Assembly: GCA_021811805.1 (NCBI GenBank)
Contig: JAKAQA010000005.1
Location: 1 to 33,650, forward strand
Length of the DNA stretch: 33,650 bases
Reading direction: 5' to 3'
From: a bacterium
GTDB taxonomy: Bacteria; SZUA-79; Acidulodesulfobacterales; Acidulodesulfobacteraceae
The notes under the pieces were generated by a model, which saw only the letters and a list, made by a program, of their open reading frames with translations, searched no databases and was not told the DNA's origin. Made by a program: the position numbers and the translations under genes. Of the stretch, positions 25,136-33,418 are shown in pieces. Numbering within the stretch: position 1 is the stretch's first letter; each line of letters starts with the position of its first letter.

Positions 25136-25694
25136 TTCTGTCTCCTTTTATATAATTATAAGCTGTTTGCGCCGCTTCGGCGTTAAGTTTGCCAAGTTTT
25201 GAACCGAACCTGTTTTCTATCTCTTTTTTTACCGAATCTATGGTGACGTCTCCGCTTAACGCCGAGAATGCGCCGAGCAAGGTCGTATTGACTATCGGTT
25301 TGTTTAAAATTTTCATGGCTATTTTTAATGCCGGAAACATTACTATGTTTTCTTCCTTGGCGCCGCCTAATTCTCCTGCTACGTCTTTTATTGAGGCTTC
25401 GGAATTAATAAGAATTTTGCCTTCGTCTTTAATACCTTTGTATACCGGAACGGATTTAAGAAGAGTTATGTCCTGAACGATTATATAATCCGGCTCGTAT
25501 ATCTGATGCCTCGTCCTTATAGGCTTATCCGAAAATCTCGCGAAAGCCTGAACCGGCGCGCCGGTTCTTTCCGACCCGAAAGAAGGAAACGCCTGGCAGT
25601 AATTTCCGTCGTCGAAAAAGCTGAAGGCAAGAATGGATGCCATGGTAACGGAACCCTGACCGCCTCTGCCGTGTATTCTTATTTCTTTCATCAT
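25125..25694 (-). CDS. porG: Pyruvate:ferredoxin oxidoreductase gamma subunit
   Basis: A 189-residue PorG with the hallmark N-terminal HGRGGQGSVTMA (8-19) and FPSFGSERTGAPV (about 36-48). It begins the por operon under a near-consensus promoter. Two adjacent ATGs (25694 and 25691) are possible; AAGGAT lies upstream. The order G-D-A-B is the common four-subunit arrangement. Confidence 0.94.
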   Translation of the reverse strand: MMKEIRIHGRGGQGSVTMASILAFSFFDDGNYCQAFPSFGSERTGAPVQAFARFSDKPIRTRHQIYEPDYIIVQDITLLKSVPVYKGIKDEGKILINSEASIKDVAGELGGAKEENIVMFPALKIAMKILNKPIVNTTLLGAFSALSGDVTIDSVKKEIENRFGSKLGKLNAEAAQTAYNYIKGDRSGF

Positions 25695-25740
25695 AAAATA
25701 TTTATCCTTTTCCTGAGATTTTTATATCGGCGTTTTAAAA

Positions 25741-25770
25741 ATTATACACTTTTTAAAGCCCGAATGTCAA
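25741..25770 (-). promoter_or_regulatory. Near-consensus sigma-70 promoter of porGDAB-folD-metV
   Basis: On the minus strand: TTGACA, 18-bp spacer, TATAAT, both hexamers perfect. It is about 46 nt upstream of the porG ATG and is the best promoter in the window. This implies high constitutive expression of pyruvate oxidoreductase and the C1 enzymes unless a regulator intervenes. Confidence 0.78.
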
Positions 25771-25795
25771 GAGTTTTCTGCTTCCTTATTTCGGA

Positions 25796-25812
25796 ATTAT
25801 GCACTTGACAAA
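25796..25812. repeat. Right copy of 17-nt inverted repeat flanking the por-folD-metV block
   Basis: ATTATGCACTTGACAAA on the plus strand, the exact reverse complement of 21170-21186. It lies between the metF stop and the por promoter. The TTGACA inside it points outward, into metF in antisense. The two copies enclose the por promoter, porGDAB, folD and metV and nothing else. Confidence 0.5.
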
Positions 25813-25825
25813 GCGAGATCGCATA

Positions 25826-26722
25826 TTATCTTTCAAATTCGTCTAAGAAAAGAGGAATTTTATCTTCTATGCCGTATGCCATTATATGTATTCCGTGGAC
25901 TAACGGCTTTAATTCTTTTGCCGTTCTCGCGGCAATTTCGATTCCTTTTTTTAAAGGATCGGGAGCGTTTTCCAGCTCGTTTATAATTTGTTCGGTAATG
26001 TAAATTCCCGGGATGAATTTATTCATATAACGGGCGGTTTTAGAGGATTTCAATATATAAATTCCCGCAATAATTTTTATGTTTTTAAAGTTTTTATAAA
26101 AATCGTGGAATTCGGCAAACTTGGCGGTATCGAAAACAGCCTGCGTTTGAAAAAAATCGCATCCCGCTTTAATCTTTTTTTCAAATTTTACGAGCTGCGG
26201 TTCGAGCGGAACGGATTCCGGATTTACCGCCGCCCCTATATAAAAATCCGCAGGGCCGTTAAGTTTATTTCCGTTCATATCCGCTCCGGCATTTAACCCT
26301 TTTACTATTTCGATTAAATTAACCGAATCTATATCGTAAACGGCTTTTGCATGCTTATGGTCTCCGAATGAAATATAGTCGCCGGTTAAAGCCAGAATAT
26401 TTTTTACGCCGAATGCGGCGGCGCCGAGCAGGTCGGATTCCAACGCCATTCGGTTTCTGTCCCTGCAGGTCTGCTGAAAAATGGGCTCCCCTCCCGCCTG
26501 TTTTATGTAAATCGAACCTGCAAGAGAAGCCATTTTCATATTAGCGCCCTGATTGTCGGTAATATTAAAAGCGGAGACGCGGTCCTTTAACAGTTCGTAG
26601 ATTCCTTTCATTTTTGAAAGGTCTGCGCCTCTTTCGGGAGACAATTCGGACGTATATACAAAAACGTTATTTTCCAAATTTTCTTTTAATAGATTACCTG
26701 ATTTAGAATTAATTAATGTCAT
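25826..26722 (-). CDS. metF: Methylenetetrahydrofolate reductase MetF
   Basis: Reduces 5,10-methylene-THF to 5-methyl-THF (methionine synthesis or the methyl branch of the Wood-Ljungdahl pathway). The TIM-barrel protein begins with the TSELSPERGAD type N-terminal motif of the acetogen-like branch and carries LALTGDY and a Q-T-Q-A-V-F/D segment, as in flavin-binding MetF. I start at the ATG at 26720-26722 (298 residues), with AAGGG upstream. An in-frame ATG at 26830 would add 36 residues, but they come from a hairpin-rich sequence and do not look like MetF. With metV nearby, a MetFV complex is likely. Confidence 0.9.
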   Translation of the reverse strand: MTLINSKSGNLLKENLENNVFVYTSELSPERGADLSKMKGIYELLKDRVSAFNITDNQGANMKMASLAGSIYIKQAGGEPIFQQTCRDRNRMALESDLLGAAAFGVKNILALTGDYISFGDHKHAKAVYDIDSVNLIEIVKGLNAGADMNGNKLNGPADFYIGAAVNPESVPLEPQLVKFEKKIKAGCDFFQTQAVFDTAKFAEFHDFYKNFKNIKIIAGIYILKSSKTARYMNKFIPGIYITEQIINELENAPDPLKKGIEIAARTAKELKPLVHGIHIMAYGIEDKIPLFLDEFER

Positions 26723-26903
26723 AAAATATTTACCCTTATCATTACCGCTTTGCTCTCGTGTCTGACGACACTCGTGAAGTTTCAATGAAATTTCACATAT
26801 CTTTGCATGCCAAAGATGACAAAGTGCCATATCGGAAGCAAGCGTTTATTAAAGCATGTCTTTGATGCTTGCTGGAGACGGCGAAGCTTTAATCTAAAAT
26901 TAT
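26723..26903 (-). promoter_or_regulatory. Hairpin-rich spacer/leader before metF
   Basis: The 181-nt gap between pheA and metF holds four inverted repeats: GTGTC/GACAC (26758-26771), an 11-bp imperfect arm pair GTGAAGTTTCA/TGAAATTTCAC (26774-26796), TCTTTG/CAAAGA (26800-26816), and nested AGCAAGC/GCTTGCT with AGCAT/ATGCT (26837-26873). None is followed by a U tract. It could be a structured 5' leader that regulates metF, or a dispersed palindromic repeat. It does not match the SAM-I riboswitch core. No clear promoter was found in it. Confidence 0.45.
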
Positions 26904-27983
26904 TTATATATTTTTTGCCGCCGATTCGTATGAGCCGAGAATCTTGATGAATATCGTGTATTTCCCTATTGATTTTAAAGCTTTTTTCAATTTTTCGTCC
27001 GATTCGTGGCAGGCTACGTCGATAAAAAACAGATAATCCCAGTTGAATTTTTTTGAAGGCCTCGATTCTATTTTCGTAATATTGATTTCGTTTTCATAAA
27101 ACGGTTTTAATATTTTAAAAAGCGCCCCGACGGAATTTTTTATGGAAAATAGAATAGAGGTCTTGTCTTTGCCGGTCTTATGAGTTTTCTCTCCGTTAGA
27201 GATAATCAAAAATCTGGTAAAATTATTGCTGAAATCTTCAACATGGGAAATCAAGACCCTTAAGCCGTAAATTCTGCCCGCGACTTCTGACGCTATTGCC
27301 CCCGCTCTATTGTCTTCCGATGCCTTTATACAGGCATCGGCGTTAGAAAATGATTCTATAAGCTCTGCGTCTTTAAAATTATCATCTAAAAATTTCCTGC
27401 ACTGCCCAAAAGTTTGAGGATGCGAATATATTTTTTTTATATTTTTTACGTCGTCTTCTTTAGAGAGAAGAAAATGGCTTATAGGCATAACTTCTTCACC
27501 TATAATTGTAACGTCTGAATTAACAAACATATCGAACGTCGCATTAACCATGCCTTCTATGGTATTTTCCACGGGGACGACCCCGTATTCGGAAAGACCT
27601 TTGGAAACAGAGTTAAAAACCTCTCCTATGGTTTTAACCGGCATAAGCATTCTTGAAGAACCGAACCTTTTAATTGCCGCAAGGTGGGTGAACGTTCCCT
27701 CAGGCCCGAAATAGCTTATTCTTATTCCCGACTGTACCGTTATGCATGCGGACATAATCTCCCTGAATATATTCTGAAGATGTTCGTCCTTTAACGGCCC
27801 TTCGTTATAGCTTATGACATTTCTGTAAACCTCGCCTTCCCGCGCCGGATTATAGTATGATTTGTTATTGGAAGACTTAACCTGTCCTACTTTAAGGGCG
27901 ATTTTTCCCCTTGCGTTAAGAAGTTCGACTAACTGCCTGTCGATAGCGTCTATCTCTTTTCTAAGTTTTTTAAGTTCTTCCAT
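26904..27983 (-). CDS. pheA: Bifunctional chorismate mutase / prephenate dehydratase (P-protein)
   Basis: Converts chorismate to prephenate and then phenylpyruvate. The 359-residue protein has an AroQ-type chorismate mutase helix domain (1-85), a prephenate dehydratase domain (about 88-265) with GPEGTFTH (93-100) and the TRF catalytic motif (256-258), and a C-terminal ACT domain (about 275-355) with ESRPSKKFNWDYLFFID, the phenylalanine-binding segment, so feedback by Phe is expected. It is separated from its pathway partners hisC-aroF-tyrA-aroA by the metF/por/folD/metV block. Confidence 0.96.
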   Translation of the reverse strand: MEELKKLRKEIDAIDRQLVELLNARGKIALKVGQVKSSNNKSYYNPAREGEVYRNVISYNEGPLKDEHLQNIFREIMSACITVQSGIRISYFGPEGTFTHLAAIKRFGSSRMLMPVKTIGEVFNSVSKGLSEYGVVPVENTIEGMVNATFDMFVNSDVTIIGEEVMPISHFLLSKEDDVKNIKKIYSHPQTFGQCRKFLDDNFKDAELIESFSNADACIKASEDNRAGAIASEVAGRIYGLRVLISHVEDFSNNFTRFLIISNGEKTHKTGKDKTSILFSIKNSVGALFKILKPFYENEINITKIESRPSKKFNWDYLFFIDVACHESDEKLKKALKSIGKYTIFIKILGSYESAAKNI

Positions 27984-28026
27984 TTCTACGGTCTGCCTCT
28001 ACGCTTTATTTATGAAAAATTAAGGT

Positions 28027-28055
28027 ATTTTATATAATTTTTTGAAAAAAAGCAA
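28027..28055 (-). promoter_or_regulatory. Putative promoter of pheA
   Basis: On the minus strand: TTGCTT, 17-bp spacer, TAAAAT, about 45 nt upstream of the pheA ATG. The 161-nt spacer 27984-28144 is very AT-rich; it also holds a small palindrome, AATAAT-GTAA-ATTATT, further upstream. AT richness makes this a modest call. I see no terminator for the MFS gene in this gap. Confidence 0.4.
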
Positions 28056-28144
28056 AATAATTTACATTATTTGCATTATGTTAATTTATCATAAACCCTT
28101 ATTATTTGTAAATTAATTATTTTTTATCCTTTTGCCCGCTAATT

Positions 28145-29341
28145 CTATAATGATTTGCCTTTTATATATTTCCCTACTATAAATGCCGCAAACAGAAAAA
28201 CGGCGATTATACCGAAGACGAACCTTATGGAATAAATGCCGGCCAGATACGAAAGGAAAAACGGCCCTATGATGCCGCCCAAATCGAAATTGGACTGGTA
28301 TATAGTATTGGCGGCTACCATATCCTTCATATCAACCGTTTCGGATATCCTCATGGTTCCGATGGGAAAAACAAGCGCGTGCGGTATTCCGAATATTATT
28401 AAACCCAAAACGTAAAAACCTATGTCTTTTGAAAAAACCATCAATATGAAAGACAGGACAGATATCAATATGGAAATATTAAGAATTTTGGTTTTATTCT
28501 TAATATTTCCTTTTTTCGTAAAGTAAAGTAGAACTAATCTCGTGAACAGCGACGAAATAAAAAACAGGGAAAATAAAAGCGTTATTTCAAAATATTTTAT
28601 ATGAAAATTATCCTTTGCAAATACTCCGCCGAGAGCTACTACGGAAGCAAAGGCAATGCTGAATGTAGTGTTGTAAAAAATTACTTCGAGAAATCCCCGG
28701 TTTTTAAACAGCAAAGAAACCGAACCGCCTTCTCCGGCTTTTTCGGAAGCCTTTTTTCCGGAATTTTGAGCCGCAAGTTTTTCCTTAATAGCATCCCTGC
28801 TCTTTAAATGAATTTTAACCGCAAAGAAAAACGCCGTTATGCCGAACAGGCACAGCATAATATAAATCCAGCGGATAGGCAGGACGGCCAGAAGGGCTGA
28901 GCTTAAAAGCGGGCCGAAAACAAGCGCAAGGCTAAGCATTAGAGAATATACCGTAAGATTTTTTTCGATTACGGACCTGTCGGAAACTAAATGGACTAAC
29001 GACAGAAGAAACGGCATGATTATAGCCGTCGCAAAACCGGATAGGACGACGAATATTAAAAATTCGGTATAATCCGCCGAGAAAAAATATCCCAGTATCG
29101 CCGCCGAAAACAATAAAAGTCCGGCCATTACGAACTTTGAAACAGCCTGAGGCTTGATTCGTATGCTGATAAGATACCTGACGGAAAGAGTGCTTACGGC
29201 ATAAACCGCCGTAGTAATTCCGACATAAAAAAGGTTTTTGTCGAGAACGTATCTTACGAATAACGGGTTGATAGACTGTATTAGGTTGGTATTTGCCCTC
29301 TGCAGAAGTATGACTAAAAAAACGAAAATGATAGCGGGCAT
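28145..29341 (-). CDS. Major facilitator superfamily transporter
   Basis: A 398-residue inner-membrane permease with about 12 hydrophobic helices in two halves, split by a charged central loop (about residues 178-212, Lys/Glu/Gly-rich). The first cytoplasmic loop and the helix 4-5 region (AIIMPFLLSLVHLVSDRS) resemble drug/metabolite efflux MFS members. The substrate cannot be predicted. It starts 14 nt after the hydrolase stop without a clear ribosome site, consistent with translational coupling to the end of the gcv operon. Confidence 0.85.
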   Translation of the reverse strand: MPAIIFVFLVILLQRANTNLIQSINPLFVRYVLDKNLFYVGITTAVYAVSTLSVRYLISIRIKPQAVSKFVMAGLLLFSAAILGYFFSADYTEFLIFVVLSGFATAIIMPFLLSLVHLVSDRSVIEKNLTVYSLMLSLALVFGPLLSSALLAVLPIRWIYIMLCLFGITAFFFAVKIHLKSRDAIKEKLAAQNSGKKASEKAGEGGSVSLLFKNRGFLEVIFYNTTFSIAFASVVALGGVFAKDNFHIKYFEITLLFSLFFISSLFTRLVLLYFTKKGNIKNKTKILNISILISVLSFILMVFSKDIGFYVLGLIIFGIPHALVFPIGTMRISETVDMKDMVAANTIYQSNFDLGGIIGPFFLSYLAGIYSIRFVFGIIAVFLFAAFIVGKYIKGKSL

Positions 29342-29355
29342 AATTTATCAGTCTA

Positions 29356-29985
29356 TTACGCTTTGCCCGTACTTATATTTTCTTCTTTAATATATGAAAT
29401 TATAAGAGAAATGAGCTCGTCTTTGGCTTCCGTGCCGAAAATATTCTGCGCGTGCGCCGCGCCTTTGAAAAAGCGAAGCGTCTTCGGCGATTTAGTCATG
29501 GCATACATTTTTTTGATGCCTTCGGCAAACTGTTCCCCTTCCGTTCCGAGATAATGGATAGGCACGTCTATAAAATCGACCCCTTCGGCGTAAACCGGAG
29601 AAAGAGCTATTACGGATTTTATTTCGGAAGGACGATAAAGTTTGGATGCGTTCAAAACAGCACCTCCTCCCATGCTCGAGCCTAAAATGGTAATACTTTT
29701 TACAAAATCCAGACTTTTAACAAAATTAATTGCGCCTATAATATCCTCTCCATAAGCATTTAATCCTGCGCTTCCCGGTTTTGAATTTCCGTATCCCCTG
29801 AAATCGAAAGTTAACGAAGATATTTTGCTTTTCAGCAGAACGTCGCACAGGTCGTAATAGCTTTCTTTGTTAAAAACTTTTCCGTGGGCAAGTATAACTA
29901 TATCGGGATATGAACCGAACAAAGACCCGCATAATAAACCGCCGTCGGCAGACCCGAAATCGACGTCTTTAAAATTCATATTCAT
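29356..29985 (-). CDS. Alpha/beta hydrolase
   Basis: A 209-residue serine hydrolase. It has the oxyanion-side motif HGKVFNKE (34-41), FDFRGYGNS (60-68), the nucleophile elbow GSSMGG with Ser104, and His178 in GAAHAQN. The acid position, usually Asp after the sixth strand, falls in LGTEGEQF, so Glu149 or Glu151 may serve. There is no signal peptide. GAGGT lies 8 nt upstream of the ATG. It is 42 nt after gcvPB. The substrate is unknown; a role with glycine cleavage is not obvious. Confidence 0.85.
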   Translation of the reverse strand: MNMNFKDVDFGSADGGLLCGSLFGSYPDIVILAHGKVFNKESYYDLCDVLLKSKISSLTFDFRGYGNSKPGSAGLNAYGEDIIGAINFVKSLDFVKSITILGSSMGGGAVLNASKLYRPSEIKSVIALSPVYAEGVDFIDVPIHYLGTEGEQFAEGIKKMYAMTKSPKTLRFFKGAAHAQNIFGTEAKDELISLIISYIKEENISTGKA

Positions 29986-30027
29986 ATGCTTTTACCTCGA
30001 ACTTCTTATACAATAAATTATACCACA

Positions 30028-31554
30028 TTATACTAAATATTTAAATATAGGCTGTTTATTGGCAAGAACTTCGTTGACCCTTCCGACCTTTGTTTTTTGG
30101 GGAGACTTAACCGCTTTAGACTTTTTGGTTTTAAATTTTATTTCTTTTACCGCTTTTATAAAATTATCCAGCGTCCTCACGGATTCGGTTTCGGTAGGCT
30201 CTATCATAATAGCTCCGTGTATATTTTTCGGAAAATAAACCGTCGGCGGATGGAAACCGTAATCGATTAAAAGTTTTGCCAGTTCGATAGTCGATACCCC
30301 GCTTTCTTCTATGGCTTTATCGCTAAAAACGCATTCGTGCATACAAAACCCTTCTTCGAAAGGGTCTGAGCCGGACAGTATTTTGCCGAGCTTCTTCTTG
30401 ACGTAGTTTGCGTTCAGCACGGCAATTTCGCTGACGGAACCAATGTTTTCCCTGCCCAGCGAGAGAAGATAGGCGTATGCCCTGAGTACGACCGCAAAGT
30501 TGCATAAAAACGGCGTCATCCTTCCTATGGAATTTTTTTTGTCTTCCGATAATTCGTAAACCGGACGTTTAAAATTTTTATCCGCGCTTACGCCGCCCCC
30601 AAACTTTTTTACGTAAGGAACGGGAAGAAATTCCCTCAAAGATTCGACTACGCCGAGCGCCCCGCTTCCGGGTCCGCCTCCGCCGTGAGGAGTAGAAAAA
30701 GTCTTATGCAGATTAAGCTGTATTAAATCTATTCCCATATCGGAAACCCTCGCGCTTCCGAGAAAAGCGTTAAAGTTGGCGCCGTCCATGTAAACAAACG
30801 AACCGTTTTTATGCATAATTTCCGCTATTTTCTTTATATCTTTTTCAAAAATCCCGAACGTATTAGGATTGGTTATCATAATTCCGGCGACGTCTTTTGA
30901 AATAAACTTTTTCAATTCTTCAGCATCCAGCGTTCCCGCTTTTCCGGTTTTAATTTCTACCGGAACGAATCCGGCAAGAACGGAACTCGCCGGATTCGTT
31001 CCGTGCGAGCTGTCCGGCACCAATATCTTTTTTCTGTTTTCGCCTTTTAAATCGAAATATTTTTTAATTATTTTCAAGCCTGCAAACTCGCCCGCCGCTC
31101 CCGCCTGCGGAGCGAAACCGAACTCGGCAAGTCCGGTAAGCGCGCATAAAATATTATTGAAATCGTCGATTATTTTTAACGCAGGCTGGATTAACCGCGC
31201 AGGGGTTAAGGGATGCAGATTTTTTATATTTTCGAGCGCCGCTATTTTTTCGTTTATTTTAGGGTTATATTTCATCGTGCAGGAGCCGAGCGGATAGAAA
31301 ACGGTATCGACGCACATATTCCAGCTTGAAAGCCTGGTAAAATGCCTCACGACGGTAGGCTCCGATACTTCCGGCAGTTCGGGAGGACTCTTTCTTATAT
31401 ATTTTGCGTCTATATATTCGCTTTCGTCTTTTTTTAAATCCGATTTTTTTAAGCCGCAGTCCGGTATGCCGATGCCTCTTAATCCTTTAGAGCCCTGCTC
31501 TATTAACGGGTCTTCGTCTAAAAAAATACCTTTTATTCCGGGAAATTTAGGCAT
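30028..31554 (-). CDS. gcvPB: Glycine dehydrogenase (decarboxylating) subunit 2
   Basis: The PLP-bearing half of the split P-protein of the glycine cleavage system. The 508-residue protein has the Schiff-base Lys284 in NLHKTFSTPHGGGGPG, the upstream SSHGTNPAS (182-190), and MDGANFNAFLG. The split P form is typical of many anaerobes, thermophiles and deltaproteobacteria. The last ~40 residues are a lysine-rich tail ending in PIFKYLV. Its ATG overlaps gcvPA by 8 nt. In reverse, with folD and metF, it could fix CO2 (reductive glycine direction). Confidence 0.95.
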   Translation of the reverse strand: MPKFPGIKGIFLDEDPLIEQGSKGLRGIGIPDCGLKKSDLKKDESEYIDAKYIRKSPPELPEVSEPTVVRHFTRLSSWNMCVDTVFYPLGSCTMKYNPKINEKIAALENIKNLHPLTPARLIQPALKIIDDFNNILCALTGLAEFGFAPQAGAAGEFAGLKIIKKYFDLKGENRKKILVPDSSHGTNPASSVLAGFVPVEIKTGKAGTLDAEELKKFISKDVAGIMITNPNTFGIFEKDIKKIAEIMHKNGSFVYMDGANFNAFLGSARVSDMGIDLIQLNLHKTFSTPHGGGGPGSGALGVVESLREFLPVPYVKKFGGGVSADKNFKRPVYELSEDKKNSIGRMTPFLCNFAVVLRAYAYLLSLGRENIGSVSEIAVLNANYVKKKLGKILSGSDPFEEGFCMHECVFSDKAIEESGVSTIELAKLLIDYGFHPPTVYFPKNIHGAIMIEPTETESVRTLDNFIKAVKEIKFKTKKSKAVKSPQKTKVGRVNEVLANKQPIFKYLV

Positions 31555-32980
31555 TTAACACCTCTTTTGCATTTTCTGCGTATTTTTCTATATCGCTTAA
31601 ACGGTTGTTTTCGGTGGCGGATATCAATAAGGCGCTTTCCGAAACCGCTACGCCCGCTATAATACCTCTTTCCGCCATTTTCTCTATAAATTCCGAGGCG
31701 GTCGTATTATTATTTTTATTTCCGTTTATCTTTAATTTAAGAGAAAATTCGTTAAAAAAATCTCCGTCGTAAAGCGGTTCGAACAGTCCCGAACTTAACA
31801 GCCTGTCTCTTAATATATGGGCAAGTTTGAGATTTAACGAGGCAATTTCTTTAAATCCGCTCTTAGAGCATAAAGACAGGTATATTGCCGCTCTCACGGC
31901 GTTTAAAGAGCTGTTCGTGCATATATTTGAAGTAGCCGCCCCTCTCCTTATGTGCTGTTCCCTCGTCGAAAGAATAAAAGCGTAAGCGTCTCTGCCTTTG
32001 CCGTCTTTGGTTTTGCCGACGATTCTTCCCGGCATCTGCCGGACGTATTCTTTTTTAGCGGCAAAAAGGCCTAAAAGCGGTCCGCCGAAATTCATATAAT
32101 TTCCGAATGAATTTCCCTCGCCTGCAAAAATATCGGCATTGTAATACCCTGGAGGATTGATAACCCCGAAACTGTAAGGTTCGGTTGACGACACTATGAG
32201 GCCTGGATTGTAACCAGAATTAGAATTAGAATGAACGAGGCGTTCAAGCGCTTCCAAATCTTCTATAATGCCGAAATAGTTTGGCTGTTGGACGACTACC
32301 GCCGGCACTCTGCCGCCGCCGCCCGCAAGTTTTTGCTTTAAGTCTTCGATACCCGTCCGTCCGGTTCTGCCGTTTAATTTTACTTTCCCGATTTTAACGC
32401 CCGTGCCGCCCGCAAAGGTTTTAATAACGGAAACATAGCTCGGGTTTACGCCGTCGGAAATCAGTATTATATCGTCCTTGTGGCTTACCGGCATATCGCG
32501 GTTTGCAGACGACAGCCTCATAGCCGCTAAAACCGCTTCCGCAAGGCTTTCCGCGCCGTCGTACATAGATGCGTTTACTACGTCCATGCCGAGAATTTCG
32601 GCAATGAACGACTGAAACTCGAAAAGGGCAAAAAGGGTTCCTTGGCTGACTTCGGGCTGATAAGGAGTATAAGGAGTATAAAATTCCGACCTCGAAATTA
32701 AGCCGTCTATTGCGGAGGGAACGAAATGATTATATATTCCGCCTCCGGCAAATACGGCGGTTCTGCTTTTTGCCGGAATATTAGAATCGATATCCAAAAA
32801 AAAGCGGTAGAGAGCCTCTTCGCCAAGCTCTTCGGGAAGCGCCTTAAGGATGCCGCCGTCAATTAAAGGGATGCCGCCAAGTATTTTTCCGAAAAGCTCT
32901 TTTTTATCTTTTATGCCTAAAATGCGGTATAATTTTGCTATATCTCTTTTTGAATTCGGAAAATAACGGAAATTATTCAT
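31547..32980 (-). CDS. gcvPA: Glycine dehydrogenase (decarboxylating) subunit 1
   Basis: The partner of GcvPB, 477 residues, a PLP-fold subunit without the catalytic lysine. Conserved family segments include FAGGGIYNHFVPSAID (about 77-92), FYTPYTPYQPEVSQGTL (100-116), NASMYDGAES and REQHIRRGAATSNICTN (about 342-358). It overlaps gcvH upstream by 8 nt and gcvPB downstream by 8 nt, so the subunits are translationally coupled in equal amounts. Confidence 0.95.
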   Translation of the reverse strand: MNNFRYFPNSKRDIAKLYRILGIKDKKELFGKILGGIPLIDGGILKALPEELGEEALYRFFLDIDSNIPAKSRTAVFAGGGIYNHFVPSAIDGLISRSEFYTPYTPYQPEVSQGTLFALFEFQSFIAEILGMDVVNASMYDGAESLAEAVLAAMRLSSANRDMPVSHKDDIILISDGVNPSYVSVIKTFAGGTGVKIGKVKLNGRTGRTGIEDLKQKLAGGGGRVPAVVVQQPNYFGIIEDLEALERLVHSNSNSGYNPGLIVSSTEPYSFGVINPPGYYNADIFAGEGNSFGNYMNFGGPLLGLFAAKKEYVRQMPGRIVGKTKDGKGRDAYAFILSTREQHIRRGAATSNICTNSSLNAVRAAIYLSLCSKSGFKEIASLNLKLAHILRDRLLSSGLFEPLYDGDFFNEFSLKLKINGNKNNNTTASEFIEKMAERGIIAGVAVSESALLISATENNRLSDIEKYAENAKEVLNA

Positions 32981-33368
32981 GGTGCGAATCGGCTATAAAA
33001 GTTTTATACGCATTTTCGTCCATTAATGCTTCTATGCCGGAATCGTCCGATATTTCCACTTCGGCTATAAAACCTGCTCCGCTCGAATCCTGATTTATAA
33101 GTTCCGGCGTATCGTTCAGTTTGGAATTTACGGAAATTATTTTAAGGTCAACCGGAGCGTATATTTCCGAAACGGACTTAACCGATTCTATTTCTCCTAT
33201 TTTACCGTCTTTTTTATAAACCTTTCCGGCTTCCGGAAGCGAAACGTAAACGACGTCTCCAAGCTCCGACTGCGCAAAATCCGAAATTCCTATACGATAT
33301 TTATTATTTGAATCCCTGCCTATCCATTCATGCGACTTAGAGAAATAAAACGACCCGCTTTTAATCAT
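32973..33368 (-). CDS. gcvH: Glycine cleavage system H protein (lipoyl carrier)
   Basis: Shuttles the aminomethyl group between P, T and L proteins on a lipoyl arm. The 131-residue protein has the family start F-S-K-S-H-E-W (9-15), the GISDFAQSELGDVVYV segment and the lipoylation Lys64 in ESVKSVSEIYAP. AAGGGG precedes the ATG. It lies 50 nt after gcvT. Lipoate and dihydrolipoamide dehydrogenase genes are not in the window. Confidence 0.96.
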   Translation of the reverse strand: MIKSGSFYFSKSHEWIGRDSNNKYRIGISDFAQSELGDVVYVSLPEAGKVYKKDGKIGEIESVKSVSEIYAPVDLKIISVNSKLNDTPELINQDSSGAGFIAEVEISDDSGIEALMDENAYKTFIADSHHE

Positions 33369-33418
33369 TTTTTAACCCCTTGGCTTAATTAATTATGTTA
33401 TTTGATTGTTTTATGTTT

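Noticed and set aside
26723-26830. 36-residue N-terminal extension of MetF from an upstream ATG
   Set aside because: The extension has no MetF similarity, comes from inverted-repeat DNA, and a good start with AAGGG exists at 26722.
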